64,000 nt of DNA from Dinochytrium kinnereticum (lineage: Eukaryota > Chytridiomycota > Chytridiomycetes > Chytridiales > Chytridiaceae), in NCBI GenBank assembly GCA_027604005.1, contig JADGJT010000087.1, forward strand, positions 1-64,000, written 5' to 3'. This document shows positions 46,598-58,935 of this stretch, piece after piece. Each line of letters opens with the position of its first letter. Position 1 is the stretch's first letter. A model generated the notes under the pieces. That model worked only from the letters and a program-made list of their open reading frames with translations. It had not been told where the DNA came from and searched no databases. A program made the translations under genes and the position numbers.

Positions 46598-47786
46598 GTT
46601 AGTTTTGATTGATCAACGTTAGGCCATATCAAGTTGTTTTTTTATAAAAAAAAAACAGCACCAAAGGACCACTTATGCTTCAACAAGCCTTAGCATTATT
46701 TCAGTGCATTTGATGCACATAGTTAACCCCAACGGAATAAAATTGGCTTTCATAGCTCGAGATACTCATGATGCAGGCAGGCAACATCTGAGATTACAAT
46801 GATTCCATTACCTTGCGAGACATGATGGCGAACACTTTAGCAGATTTCTATGATGCAGCCGTCTAATTCCTTTCCACTCCTGTCCCTACAGAGTCCGAAT
46901 GCAGAGACTCTCTGGAGCTCGGTAACGAATGCAGTAAGCGTCCGATGGATAGCTTCCAATGAAACAGAAAGACCGACTCTTGAGCCTCGTTCAAGAAGTC
47001 TGCTTTGAGTGCTGGTGGCTGCCCGAGAATGGATCAAGTCGTCCTTCAGTCGTGCTCTGATGGATAAATCCCGTTTCACAAGCTGCCACCAACGATGATC
47101 CTACAGCCGCAGACACAGACCACACAGCGATAGGCAAACGTTATCAACAGCGATGTCAAGAAGCAACTGGATGTATCGCTAGGGCAGGTCTGAAGGTTGA
47201 GATGTGAGGTTAAGCCCAGGTTAAGAATGGTTTGATGAGGAATGTTTCAGTCCTTGTTAAACGAAGCACAAGACAGAAGTGGTGCAAACTGGGACTCAAG
47301 ACCAAATGTGTTGCAAGTCATTCATCCCCAAACCCCAACTAGGCAAACGCTTTAAGAATGTTTGCTTTTCCCTTCAACACAAGTAGTTAAGCAAGCAGCC
47401 GGGATCATCCGCATCCGCCTATAAACACTCCAGCTTTCCAATGCAGGCTTCACAGAGAAAGACACAAAAGAACCAACGAATAGGGGGGTAATGATGTGCT
47501 CGAATTACTGCGATCAGTGGTGAGAAAAACATAAAAAAATAGCCAAATTCGCAGGGGATGTTATAAAAAGGAGCGAAGTATAAAGACTTAAGAAAACCGA
47601 GAAAGCAATAAGTAAAACAAAGTATAAAAAAAGAATAAGAAGAAGTTGACGAAAATGATAATGGAAAGGTTGAGGCTAAGGGTGAGAAGGTGTACCACAA
47701 AATTAGAGTATCGTTAATTATTTAGGGCAAGAGAAGGATTGATGGAAAGACACCAAGATGAGCACAAGGGAGAACACTAAAGCAAA
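46598..47786. other. intergenic, one weak minus-strand frame
   Basis: The frame at 46837-47079 (minus) is preceded in phase by a possible acceptor (CTGTAG at about 47103) and reads as a basic, helical peptide, but no upstream exon, start or domain was found. Nothing else is recognised. Confidence 0.35.
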
Positions 47787-50581
47787 CTATCGCATATCAC
47801 CCTCAACCTCAACATTCTTCCCCTTTTGATCCTTCTCAAACAGATGATCTTGCTCCATTTGCCTCTGCCTCTCTTGTTTTCCATCCTCAATTAACTCTTC
47901 CTCCTCTCCATCGACTTCCTCAGCAATTTTCTGTTCAGAACGATCTTTAGCTCCCTTCGGCACTGCCTTCTGAGCAGGGAGAGCAGGCGGCTTGAAATCC
48001 GGCGGTGCCGCTTGGTTATCTTTCAATTCCGCTGGGACATTCGATGGCGGGTCAACTGGTAATCCCAAAACGCCAGATCCAGTCTTCTCCGAGGCGGCCT
48101 TTTCCAATAAAGCCGTGATCCCATTAGCGTTCGCCTCAAGATCGACCCATTGCTCCCCCTCGAGTGCCTCGACAGTCCCATTGGCCCGGGCAGAGTGCTT
48201 TTCAATATGTTCGCGATGAATCCAAGCTAGAAGCTTGCGACCCTTAACGGTTCTGGGTTCGACCTTGCGGATCAAAAGGTATTGTGGTTCTTGGCCAACA
48301 CCGTCCAGACCAATAAGACCGGTGGAGGTAATGTCAAGTGTCATGGGATGCATCGAGCCAAGGTTGAATTTGAGGAAGCGCTTGTTACCATTAACGGATT
48401 TGTGACCATACTTTGGAGTGTTGATCAAGACTGGATTTCAGCATGACAAGTCAGTCTATAACATACTCTTTCACAAATAAAATAGGAATAAATAAACACT
48501 CACCAAAGCAAAAGTAAGTCTCATCCGGAATCCAGGTATGCTCCATAAACGCGAGGGCCATAAGAGCATCGTTCGAGGACCTCAAGAACTTTACAAAGTC
48601 AGGCGTAAGTATCATCCACTGGTGATGCTTGCAGATCTTCCATCTCGGGAAAGGTGGGAACGTCACGCCTGACTCGCGAGGGTGAAAAAGCGAGATGCCA
48701 TCTCGAGACGTGCCGAGCCGCGGAATGTGAGGACGGGTCATGCGGGTAGCAGATTCGGCTATTCTCAGGAAGACGCGTTAATCCGTCATAAAGTAATGAA
48801 AATGAAAGAATCGGTCGAGCACAACGGAAGGGAGCGGGGTGAATAAATTAACAGAATGAGTATTCGAAACAGAAAATAAGCTCACAGTTATCCTCCCACC
48901 GCTCCACAAAGTCTCTCCCTTTGTAAGCCGGGGAACTCAGCATCGTATGCATGTCCCTGCTATACCTCAACGGATAGTCAGCTGCCGATAAGTTAATAAT
49001 ATTCTCCCAGTCGGCGAGATCTAGCAACTCCCAGAACCCGCTCAGCTGCATCCAGACCAAACTAATATGCCCCCAATATCCGTGGAAACGAGTTTGAGCC
49101 ATAAAGATATTTCCCATCTGAGGAGGCTTATTCGGACGCAGTTTGGCGTTCATTTTGGCTTCTCGATCGGCAACATGTCTGCTTACTTGCTCGTATAGGT
49201 CGTTGGCTTTAAGATCTACATGGATTAGGATTATGGCGGATCCGTCGTCGAGAACGTTAAGTAGGTTAATGATGTTTTCGAGGTTAGCCATCTTTCCATG
49301 GGCCATCAACAAGAAAGCAATCTTTTTTATAAGAGAGTTTGTTTTGGTTTGTTAGAAAGAATACGTAATAAGAACATGTGGAAAAAACGCAGCAGGACAA
49401 TAGAAGCAGACCTTATATTTCCGCCGACTTCCAGGAATCCTCGAAGGAGAGGGGCTGATAGCCGGAATAATAGGACTGATGTATTGATGACTATCAATCT
49501 GGTGAAGGAGTTGGGTATCTGTCAAATTGGCCATCGAGTTCGATCCGTCCGCAACCGCGTAACAGGTGAATCTCTTTACGTCTTTCTAAAAAACGGAATA
49601 TGACGAACTTTGTTAGCTCCCAGTCGAAGAAAAGAGCAAGACAAATATAGAGCAAACGTAAATATAGTATAACATCAAGATCGGGAAAAAGAAAAGTGAA
49701 AGCATGAATTTCTGGGTATTTTGCCAAAGCACAAACGAGATGGATCAGAGTCTACCCACGCTATTAAGTGTCGCCGGGTAATTGTCATAAAGCATATTTG
49801 ACATCCTCCTTGACTCTGAATCAATCAACTGAACAAATTCCTCCACGAGGGGATCTCTTCGGGCCACAGTCGTTCCCCAGACATAAACATGCGCTAAGGA
49901 ATCAAACGTCGCATTGTTCAACATATCACAGTATTTGAACCCATTCACCCTGACATATCTGGAGGCTTCAATTGTGGAGAGGCTGGCAGCTGTATCGGAA
50001 GGAAGAATATGGCTCTTCTCTGAGTCTCCTTCCTTTAAAGAATTTGACGGCGTTACGATTCGCATCATGCGCGTTGCTTCGTTGGCTGCTCCTTCTTCAG
50101 GATTTTGCTTTGAGGCTAGACCCGGTACCATGAGTTGAATGGATCCGTCGTGCTCGCTAAGAATCGAAGTAAAGTTAAGCGCAGGTATGAAACATTGGAG
50201 GGGATGTCAATTTGCCAATAAGGGAGCCTTAATGTTTGAAGAGTTTACACACCTAAACTTTGCAACCTTGTCGAAAGCCGCAAACGGATCATACATGTCA
50301 TCCTCAGGGTAATCGTCCAATAATGGCATGCTGTTGTCCCGCCAATCTCCAGCGAATATGTATAGAAGAACTAGTACCAGTCCCAAGGCCAATAGATATC
50401 GAGGGAATTTACCATTAGGATTTCCCGGACTGGTATGGTTGCCGGTGGTTGTGGTTTTGGTTCTAAGAAAAACAAGTCAACCCCAAATTGGATGAAGTGA
50501 CGCCATGCAATAACGGAGAAAAAATATTAAGTAACCGAATAAAAGCTGTTTTGAGGGTAGGCCCATAACTTACGGTTTCAT
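47787..50581 (-). CDS. GT14 family glycosyltransferase, copy A (xylosyltransferase/core-2 type)
   Basis: Seven exons: 50574-50581, 50253-50462, 49760-50156, 49412-49585, 48886-49321, 48504-48758, 47787-48430 (707 aa). The first coding exon is 8 nt. A type II signal anchor (YLLALGLVLVLLYIFAG) at about 25-41 places it in the Golgi. The GT14 domain starts near residue 260: IAFLLMAHGKMANLENII, IILIHVDLKAND, YWGHISLVWMQLSGFWELL, WENIINLSAADYPLR, and the acceptor-site block WIPDETYFCFGVLINTP with the expected Glu. The family transfers xylose or GlcNAc to proteins or glycans in the Golgi; the acceptor is unknown. The last 100 residues are acidic and disordered. Copy B lies 1.2 kb away in the same orientation. 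Confidence 0.85.
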
Positions 50582-51763
50582 CTTCGTTACTGTTTTGAAT
50601 GGCAGAGACTTGATGGCTGCAATGAGTATTGGGTTTGAGACCGTATGCGAGAAAGCCGAAAGTCGAGTCTCTGTTCAAGAGGAAGGATCCAGCCCTCTTC
50701 TCGTTGTTCAGAGTCTACTGGGCTCTCGCCGTAATGCTCCCCAAATCGATGCGATAAAGCGTCCCTTGCAAGATGTTTGTGGCCTCTTGAAGAACTTTCG
50801 TCTGCCGTCCGATTTCGCCCCAAAGACTGCCGCCAGCCCACTTTGTCGATCTTTATCTGTAATGATCGCCCAACACGCCTGAGGAGCAAGCCAGCAAGCA
50901 AGCGAGGCAGCTATGAGTGCCTTGGTGTATTGAGGTTGGCTAAGACTTGATCGAGGAGCAGAAAAAATTGTTCTTGATGCTATGCTTAATGCCTGGGCTC
51001 AGGCCTGGGCTGGGCTTTTGTGCACTGTAAAATGAGTTGCTGCAGTCCCCTGAGCGCGTCAATCACCGAGTTACCGCCGGAGGCAGGAGCTTGTTAGAGG
51101 ACCTTTGACGGCAGACAAGGAACTGTAATGCCGAAGTCGCCCCCCTTCGCAACCTTCAATAGGTGGATGGGCACTTCAAGAGAGGTTGAAGGCGTCGTGC
51201 ACGTTTAGAGTGAGATAAGAGATAAAGGTCGAGCGCAAGAATGCAGATGATGTCGCTGGCCGTCTTTTTGCGTAAGGCTTCTGCTCCTTCTCTTGCGTCT
51301 TCTGGGCCTGCGTAACGATTCGTTTGTCGCACGTAATACTCCTGATTGGTACAGCTCTATAAAGGTCTAGACAACAAGGGTGGATTTATCAACGATTATC
51401 CCATTTTTAATCATTAAATAAAGAGAAACGGAAGGTGCGCGTTGGAAATGTATGCGCGAAATCAGAGCAGGCAACAGCCGTCAAGGAGCGAGTTCATGCC
51501 GCAATCCGCGAAAAGAAAGAAAAGGTGGGGGAGGAAACGAAACTGAAACGAGTGGAGTGAGAGTGTAAAGTGGCAAGCGAGACATGAAGCACGATGATAA
51601 TGCGAGAAAATTAAGGACAAGAAAGAATAAACAAGCGTATAAAGGAAAGGGAAAAGATGATAATCGCTCTACTCCATATCCCCTCCTCCCCATCCCCGCA
51701 AAAAAAAAAATAATGACTAAAGCATAGGGATCTCACAAAGATCAAAGTCAGTATAGATAAAAA
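50582..51763. other. intergenic region between the two GT14 genes
   Basis: It holds the promoter of copy A and the 3' flank of copy B. Open frames on either strand (50595-50882, 51481-51693) show no domain. Confidence 0.4.
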
Positions 51764-53753
51764 CTAAGCGACAAGATCTTCCCCACTTCTTACTACCCAC
51801 TTCTCTCCTCCCACAACGCCATATCCTGCATGCTTCCCTTTTTTGCTATCCAAATCAACAATTTGTCCTCCAACAACCTTCACCTTGGTCAGAACATGCC
51901 TCCTGATGTGCTCGTCAATAGCCCATTTAACAAGGTCTCTTCCAGACTGCGTCCTTACGTCCACTTTACGCATAAAAAGATGACGGGGCTCTGTATTGCG
52001 CCGGTCGGAACCTATCGAACGTTGGAAAGAAGGGTCTAGAACGACAGGATGTAGAGAATCGCCTTCGTATTTCATGTAACGCTTATTTGTCGGGAGGGTC
52101 AACTCGGCAAAGTACGGAGTATTGAGAGCAACTATTGTGAAAGAAAGGTATTATAAGATAAAGAAATAAAACCACGATGAACTCACCATAACAGAAGAAA
52201 CATTGCTCAGGAAGCCAGGAAAACTCAAGGTACGACAAGGCCAAAGCAGCCTGCTTTGAATATCTTAGGTAGGTTACAAAGGTTCTTGGAAGGATCATCC
52301 ATTGGTGCTGCCTACACATCCTCCATCCCGTGAAGGGAGGATACAGGAGCCCAATGTCTTCCAAATGGTACATAGTAAAATCTCCGGCAGAGCGATCCAA
52401 TCTAGCAAGATGGGGGCGCATCATACGGGAGGTGGTTGCGGCTATAATATATAATAATTAAGAAATTGGAGGAAAAAGAGAAGAAAAAAAAAAAACAAGA
52501 AGATAAATCTAGCGAGAAAAAAAAACAACTAACTATCATCATCCCAATACTCAATCCATAACTTTCCCCGATTGCTACTCTGATTCAAAACTCTGTAAAC
52601 CTCCCTTGAGGCCCTCAAAGGAAAATCAAAAGCACTCAAATTAATGACGTACTCCCAGTCCGCCAACTCCATTAATTCCCAGTAGCCATTCAATTGGATG
52701 AAAATCAACGAAACGTGACCCCACATCCCATCGTAGGTTTTTTTAGATATGAAGACGTTGCCCGGACCAGATCGCCCTAGAGTAGCATCCCGTTCCGCGA
52801 CGAGCTCGTCGATTGCGGCCCGAAGCTCTCTGGATTTCTCGTCAACGTGGATTAAGATAATTGCAGATCCGTCGTCGAGGTTGTCCAAAAGGATGCGGAT
52901 GTTGGTGATGAGGGATTCATCGCCATCGACCATTAGAAGATAAGCAAGCTTTTGTTCATAATATCGGTTGAAGAAAGGAGCCAGACAAGTTAGCTTCTAT
53001 CTGAAACTACTATGAGACAGCAAACACGCACCTTGTACTTCCTACGAGGGCCAGGAATCACATTTACACCAGCAGTATTAGGCCTGATCGCTGGCACCAT
53101 CTCCGTGAGATAGGTTGCTGGATCGACTTGGTAAAGAAATCTCGTGGACGTGAGATTCGCAAAAGAATTAGCACCATCCCCGGCGGCATAGCAAGCAAAG
53201 CGGCGTACATGCTTTAGTGGATGAAAAAAAAAAGGTCAGACAGTCAAGGAAGAGCACCATTTATCGATTTATAAAAATTGCCATTTACCTCAATACGGAA
53301 CGCCCTGTACTTTTCCAAAGATGCCGCAAGAATTCGGGCCCTTGCATCAATCATCTTAATCAAAGTTAGCACATCCGGATTCGTTGACGCGATGGTTGTC
53401 CCATCTTTGAACGGTGTGCCAACTCCATTCCCAGTAAATGTCGCCAAAGCGTCAAAACTAGCATTATTAAGAATCTTGCAGTATTCAAAGCCAGCCATCC
53501 TAAAATATCTGGATGTCTCAAGAGCAGTCAAGAGTTTGGGTTGAGTGGAGAAGGAAGTCTCCAAAAGCCGAGGACCAGCCAACGATGACATGGATGCGTT
53601 TTGGTGGGAGTCAAAATCTTCGCCTTTCGATGGTTGTAGTGTCTTTTTGCGAGGATCGAAGAAGGGTTGATTTTTGGATTTAGTGCTTTTGCCAACCGCG
53701 GGTTTAGGTGTTTTTCGTAATTTTCCATCAACTTCCAGGCTTTTGACCGTCAT
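51764..53753 (-). CDS. GT14 family glycosyltransferase, copy B (altered active site)
   Basis: Five exons: 53289-53753, 53032-53211, 52534-52948, 52187-52441, 51764-52131 (560 aa). It aligns along its length with copy A: GFEYCKILNNASFDALA, RRFACYAAGDGANS, LLMVDGDESLITNIRILLDN, IILIHVDEKS, MWGHVSLIFIQLNGYWELM, WEYVINLSAFDFPLR. The block equal to PDETYF in copy A reads PEQCFF, so the Glu held to be catalytic in GT14 enzymes is Gln. The model starts at MTVKSLEVDG and lacks a signal anchor; a hydrophobic frame upstream (53790-53915) could be an unplaced first exon but has no good ATG. It shares introns with copy A, so it is a tandem duplicate. Confidence 0.78.
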
Positions 53754-53959
53754 AAGGTGATTTGATCAGGTTAGGAGTAGCATGTCGTGTTTGCATAAGG
53801 GTATGATAGAAATCACAATAAACATAGGAGCCGCCCCAAACAAAGGACAGACAGATAAGAGAGAGAACAATTGAACAGTTAATAAATGCTGCACAAAAGA
53901 TCACATCAACACTCGCCACGCATTAAAAAGAAAGAAGAAAAAAAGAAAAACGCCAAGGA

Positions 53960-54546
53960 TTAAACGAGATGATCGTACCCAGCCGAAAGCCTCTTAAACG
54001 ACTTCCCCATGTACTGCACCGACAAAAAGAGGGCTACAACAAGGCACAAGATGACGATTACTCCGACTTTCCTCATCTCGTGTTGATAAGCGATCTGGGG
54101 GATTGAATGTGGTAGTGGAAGAAGTCCTGTGGATTCAACTTGGTCAAGGCTGAAATTGCCTCCGTTAAGCCTTCCCCGTTTCGTTCAAGAATTTTAAAGG
54201 CTCTCCAACCAGGCAGGAAAGGGTATAGCAACAGCGTCAAATACTACGGGCAGTGGACGTTGACGGCGGTATCGGTGTCGGCCAAGGCGTCACCAACGTT
54301 TGCTGATAGAGCTGCTGGCGAAACGAAGGATTTTTCTTGTGCCACGGAAACTTGTCTTCTGTCCAGTTGATTGGGGAGTTCCCCATTGCTGTATTTATTC
54401 ATATTGTGAAGATGTATAACAGAAAAGTGATGGACGAGCAAGCGAGCTCGAGACAGATAGAGGGAGAAAGGGCCTTCGAGGCGAAGAACATCGGTGGGCT
54501 TGAATAGCTTGGCTGGGTATTGAGAGGGTGTATTCACCGCACCCAT
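53960..54546 (-). CDS. small tail-anchored membrane protein, unknown
   Basis: Two exons, 54248-54546 and 53960-54149 (162 aa), joined in phase by a GTAGTA donor and TTTCAG acceptor. The C-terminus has one strong transmembrane helix (VGVIVILCLVVALFLSV) followed by a short basic tail ending YDHLV. No family was recognised. The first ATG overlaps the stop of the LEA-2-like gene by 13 bp, so a start further in (MNKYSNGEL, about 54400) may be the real one. Confidence 0.4.
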
Positions 54547-56393
54547 GCTCGGTTTCCAATGCCCGTCATCCCCCTCTGTGCCGTCGACAGCCTCACCCCA
54601 GCTGCAGAGTCCACTTCAAAGTCCACAGCGACCGGCATCGCGTCCTTCGCGACGTGCTGCGGGCTTTCCTTTTTGTTGGCCATTGACGTCGCCAGCGCGT
54701 CCACAGCGTCTTCCTTCACCCTCGAGATCTTCCGAGTCTGCGAAAGGTCCGGAGTGGAATCGATCATCATGCTCTCCAGCGCGTCAAAATCCATATTCGA
54801 TTCCGACATAGGGAGAGAATTGCTTTCCGCAGCCTCTGAACCATTGTCGGGGTATGCTTCATCGGCATTCGAAGAATCATCCGCGATGCCAGCAGAGTCT
54901 TCAGCCAACTCATTGCCTTCAACACTCGTAGCATCTACGGCATCCGCATCCACAGACTCTTCGCCGCCACCCACCATATCTGCACCAAAGGCATCATCCT
55001 CGGCTAGATTTTCAGAGGCGGCAGATGAATGCTTTGCGAACCCTTTCCTGAGCTCGGTTTCTAGCATCTCGTTCACTATCATGTTGATGGGTAGGAGTTT
55101 TTTCGTCAATACGGCAGTAATTGTTTTCGCGGCGGACTGTGGGCAAGGGAAGTTCATCTTTCCATTAAAGAAGGGTTTGTATCCGGTCCATGCTATCAGT
55201 GGAACTTTAAAAGAAGCTTCATATTCCTGTGATAAAGTTTTTTAATCTGATGTAATTGAAGCCGACATCGAATGAAGAAACCTGCAGCGAAACGGAATTC
55301 CAAAAAAAGAAAAAGGGCCTACCATACGAAGATCCTTCTTTTCAGATCCTGGAAGAATCCCGCATGACTTCAGAATCAAGATAAGCACCTTATCCGTCAG
55401 CAGGCTTTCTGCATTAGAAGCTGAATAGTTCAAGTTGATAGGCTACGGTCGAAATGGATCAAATTAATCAAAGAAAAGTTGTCAAACTACACAGGAAGGA
55501 AGCATCCAGGAGGATGGCGCAAATAAATACTTACCAAGACAAATGTAGTGTTCTGAAATGATTTGAAGTTGATGTTGGTAGACTGTCCAGCAGCAACAGC
55601 ATTTTCTAACTTCTTCCCCTGCTCATCCAAAAGATTACCCTGATTGAGGAGTTAAAGATTAGAAAAGAGCCAGGGGCATAATAAGCATTGATACTGAAAA
55701 ATAAATGACGACGATCTGAGAGTACTGCCAACAGAAACAATTTCATGCCAGCATGATAGGTGGCTGTGCCCCACCTTAATGTTAATCTCATCCACTTGTA
55801 AACTGAAGTAATTTGGAGAATAAACGGTTCCATTAACCGCCATCTCAAAAGTAACAACGTAAGGCTTCTCTTTTGAAGCCGTCGATAAATCACCAGTTTC
55901 CTTAAATCCACCTTTCGAAGTGGCCGGAACATAGGGATCTGAAATCACGATCTTGGGCATTCGTGGAAAAGCAAAGAATCCAAGGATTCCAAGGCCCAAC
56001 AGGATGAAGAGAATGATAACACAGAATGTTCCACAGCATGAAGCACGAGTACGAAAACATCCGCAGAAGCGACGTTGGGATTCACCGCGGGGATAAGGGA
56101 TGGGGGCATAGGGGTCAGTTTGCTTGATGGAGGTGGGGTAGGATTGACCAGGCTCTTTGTCGTCAGGAAGGCGATTGTAGCCCTGAGCATCTAAAGTTAA
56201 TAATGAAGTTAGAAAGGAGTCTAATGCCTCCAAAATTCCCCTTGTGGAGTGTTCACAAGAAGGGATTCCATTAACGTTAGGAGCACAGAGAAACCAAATG
56301 TGACATCCGTTCTCAGTTGCAGCCATCAACTGACGACCGAAGCGCTATATTCATTGGGAAATAGAAAAACCTACGATTGTAAACGGACGACAT
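54534..56393 (-). CDS. LEA-2-like single-pass membrane protein with acidic tail
   Basis: Five exons: 56375-56393, 55775-56190, 55535-55639, 55323-55442, 54534-55226 (450 aa). Order: short N-terminus with Pro and Tyr, a Cys cluster CGCFRTRASCC at about residue 47, one transmembrane helix (FCVIILFILLGLGILGFFAF), then an LEA-2/NDR1-like beta-sandwich of about 190 residues (SLQVDEINIKGNLLDEQGKK, IAWTGYKPFFNGKMNFPCP), and an acidic disordered C-terminus of about 170 residues absent from its paralogue at 61316-63712. Such proteins occur widely in fungi at the plasma membrane or vacuole with lipid-binding or unknown roles. Cysteines next to the helix are likely palmitoylated. Confidence 0.7.
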
Positions 56394-57586
56394 GGTTGCT
56401 GTTTGATGAAGTAGGATTTGCCGTTTCAATAAGTTGCAGAAAAACGTGTCTTCAAACTAGTCCAAGCTTGGTTGATTGACTGCTTGCCAGCCAGCCGGAA
56501 CTCAAAACTCGACGACCCAGACAATGCCGGCGAGACCTGGATGACGGTGATGCTGGGCGAGGGCCTCACTCGATACGTGAGCTGATGCTGGTTTCTTGAA
56601 GAAAGTCTCTTGGTGAGGCAAGATTTGCTGAGTGGTGAGAGGCAAGACAGCATCCACAGACACAAAATGGGATTGTCATCATCAGGACTTCAACTGGCTG
56701 TCGTCTCTGAATTCACCACTAGCACCAGCAGCGACCACAGACTCTTCTCTTCTAACATCTTCCTCAGCGCTAGTATTTTGGCTTACTGTTGTGTGAACTT
56801 TGAACAGAAAACTGTAGGTTGGAGGAATTGGCGAGGTTTCATTTAAACAGAAGACTGTAGATTGGAGGACTTGGCGAGGTTTCAGCTACTGAAGAAATGC
56901 TGCTTCTGATGTCCATCCAGCTCCTTTCGTTTTCTGAAGCAACAGATAATGGTTCTTCCAATCTTACATTTTTTTAAAAGCATGGATGAAAGAGCTGTGG
57001 TTGATGAATTAAGAATCATGTAATCAGCATAATAATTGATACTCAAATCAAAAGTCAAAAAGCAAACGAAGAAGCGAGAGAGGAGAAGCAGCGCCAAAAG
57101 ATACAATAACATTGAGGAGCAGTTAGAAAGATGATCATACACAATTGAGTTTAACAGTTATCACCAATTCAACTCTTTTTTAAGCATGTGTCAACTGAAG
57201 GAAATGTGTCGTCTCAAGACATGATAAAACGGCAGGGCAGTTATGCGCAAAAAATTGCCTCGTTCACAATCACTTAATGCCCTGAATTCGATGGCTTTCT
57301 CGATTTCTCAGTGCATGCCGTCCTCTCAATGTCTAAGTTATATCCTCCAGATTCAAAGGCACTATGGATGCAAACGAGATTTAAAGGAAAGAAGCGCCGA
57401 AGATGATTTCTAATGTATTATATATTGTTTAAGCCAAAAGTACAAGCACTGTTTCGCATGCAAGTCTTGAGTTATGAGTTGAATTATGAGACATTTGTGG
57501 TATTAACAATGTGTGGACATTATGATCATTGTAGGTCGAAATAGGCCATGAAGTTGCCAACAGAAGGGATAACAGAAAACAACATC
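56394..57586. other. intergenic region with 37-bp repeat
   Basis: A 37-bp unit CAGAAAACTGTAGGTTGGAG... occurs twice (56805-56841 and 56848-56884, 5 mismatches or fewer, 43-bp period). Otherwise nothing is recognised; the first part is the promoter region of the LEA-2-like gene. Confidence 0.5.
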
Positions 57587-58448
57587 CTACGCGTCCAAAG
57601 GATCAAACTTGCTCCCCATAGGCACTGAAAAGAACATGACGCGATCAAACACGATGAAGAGCGCCAAAAACAACACATCCGCAATGATAGCAACCACGCC
57701 CATCCAAAGCCCCCAAAACAGCTCCACTCCAACACCATCCAGAACCTTTCCCCTGAGATGCACAGCCAAAGAGACAGCAATAAGCAAAAGCACAGCATGT
57801 ACCGAGACGCATCCCACGATAACCCGTCGGAATGAATCGCGAACCCTTCCAACCTCTGAGACAGTGTGATTTCTTGGTGCATACCAGACGGACAAGTTCT
57901 TCCAAACGAGGATGTTATCAATGTAGGCCATCATGGCTGCCGCACCGGCAATGACAGCGAGGATAGCGAAAGCTGCGGCGGCCTTTCGCTCATCCCCGCA
58001 AATTCCGTTCGAGATTCCGGTGGAGCTTGACGTGATGTCTTTGCAGACGTCATGAAGGTAGCGGCAGTTCGAGGTTGCATCCCCGGTGCAGATGCGGACG
58101 AGACCAATGTAAGAGTCGGCGAAGAAGAGTGGCGGGAAGGTGATTGAGGCTGAGGCGTTGAGTGAGGATGTTGTGGAAGCGTGCCATATGGTCGGAGATG
58201 AGAGGAAAGCTATGGAGAAGACGAGTGGGAGGAAGAAGAGTGAAAAGTACAGAAAGACGCGGGGTGCGTGAATTCTGCAATGTTATGGATACGACGGTCA
58301 GTACGGCAGCTGAATAGAGAATGAAGAAGAAGTGGGATGCTCACGGAGTTGCAGCGTTTGATGATGAAGACGGTTCGTCAGTGGACGAAGTCGCCGGCGA
58401 TGCGGGTATTGAAGGCGTTGGAGCAGCAGGGTTTTTAGAGTCCGACAT
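57587..58448 (-). CDS. four-pass membrane protein, unknown (claudin/PMP22-like layout)
   Basis: Two exons, 58345-58448 and 57587-58274 (263 aa). A Ser/Pro/Thr-rich cytoplasmic N-terminus (about 35 aa) precedes four hydrophobic helices. The first extracellular loop is long and holds four cysteines (RICTGD..NCRYLHDVC..GICGD), the third loop is short, and the tail ends FDPLDA. The layout resembles the claudin/PMP22/SUR7 class of small tetraspan proteins, but the class motif (W-GLW-C-C) is not seen, so family membership is open. Confidence 0.65.
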
Positions 58449-58935
58449 GACTTGGGTGATGAGGCGAGTGTGAGGTTTGAGGTGTGAGGTGCGATCGCTT
58501 GTCCTTTTAACGCCCACCTGCTCGCAGTGACATCATGATGGTTGGCCAGCATCATCTGCCGTCACAACGTATCATAGCCTCAAATGTGACACAGGTGCTA
58601 ACATTGGTGCAACATTCAGCAGTTAAGGAAAATATGCTTTCCATGCTTAACTACATTTTTCACACTTAAATCCTCCGACGACTGCTTTAATTCTCCGAAA
58701 CTCACAAACTGAGTGGTTGGTTACCTCTCAAGAGGCAGGCTTCCTACGCGAACAACCATCCTTCTGTTCAGATGCATCTTAGTATACTGCACTGGTAACT
58801 TACTTCAGCCTCAACCTACACAACTGATTCTTCGTATTGAAGCACTAAACTCAACAGTCTTTAAAAGGTGAGGAGAAATCACGGTGGACAAACGCCCCCG
58901 TACAGAGTAGAGGGTTTTCGCCCTTACCCTAGCTT
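58449..58935. other. intergenic, nothing recognised
   Basis: This is the sequence between the tetraspan gene promoter and LTR copy 2. No exon or repeat is supported. Confidence 0.4.

Noticed and set aside
46837..47079. 80-aa minus-strand frame with a possible acceptor before it
   Set aside because: No start, upstream exon or domain could be found; kept only as a note in the intergenic entry.
50595..50882. 95-aa plus-strand frame opposite the start of GT14 copy A
   Set aside because: It overlaps the promoter and first exon of copy A and shows no domain.
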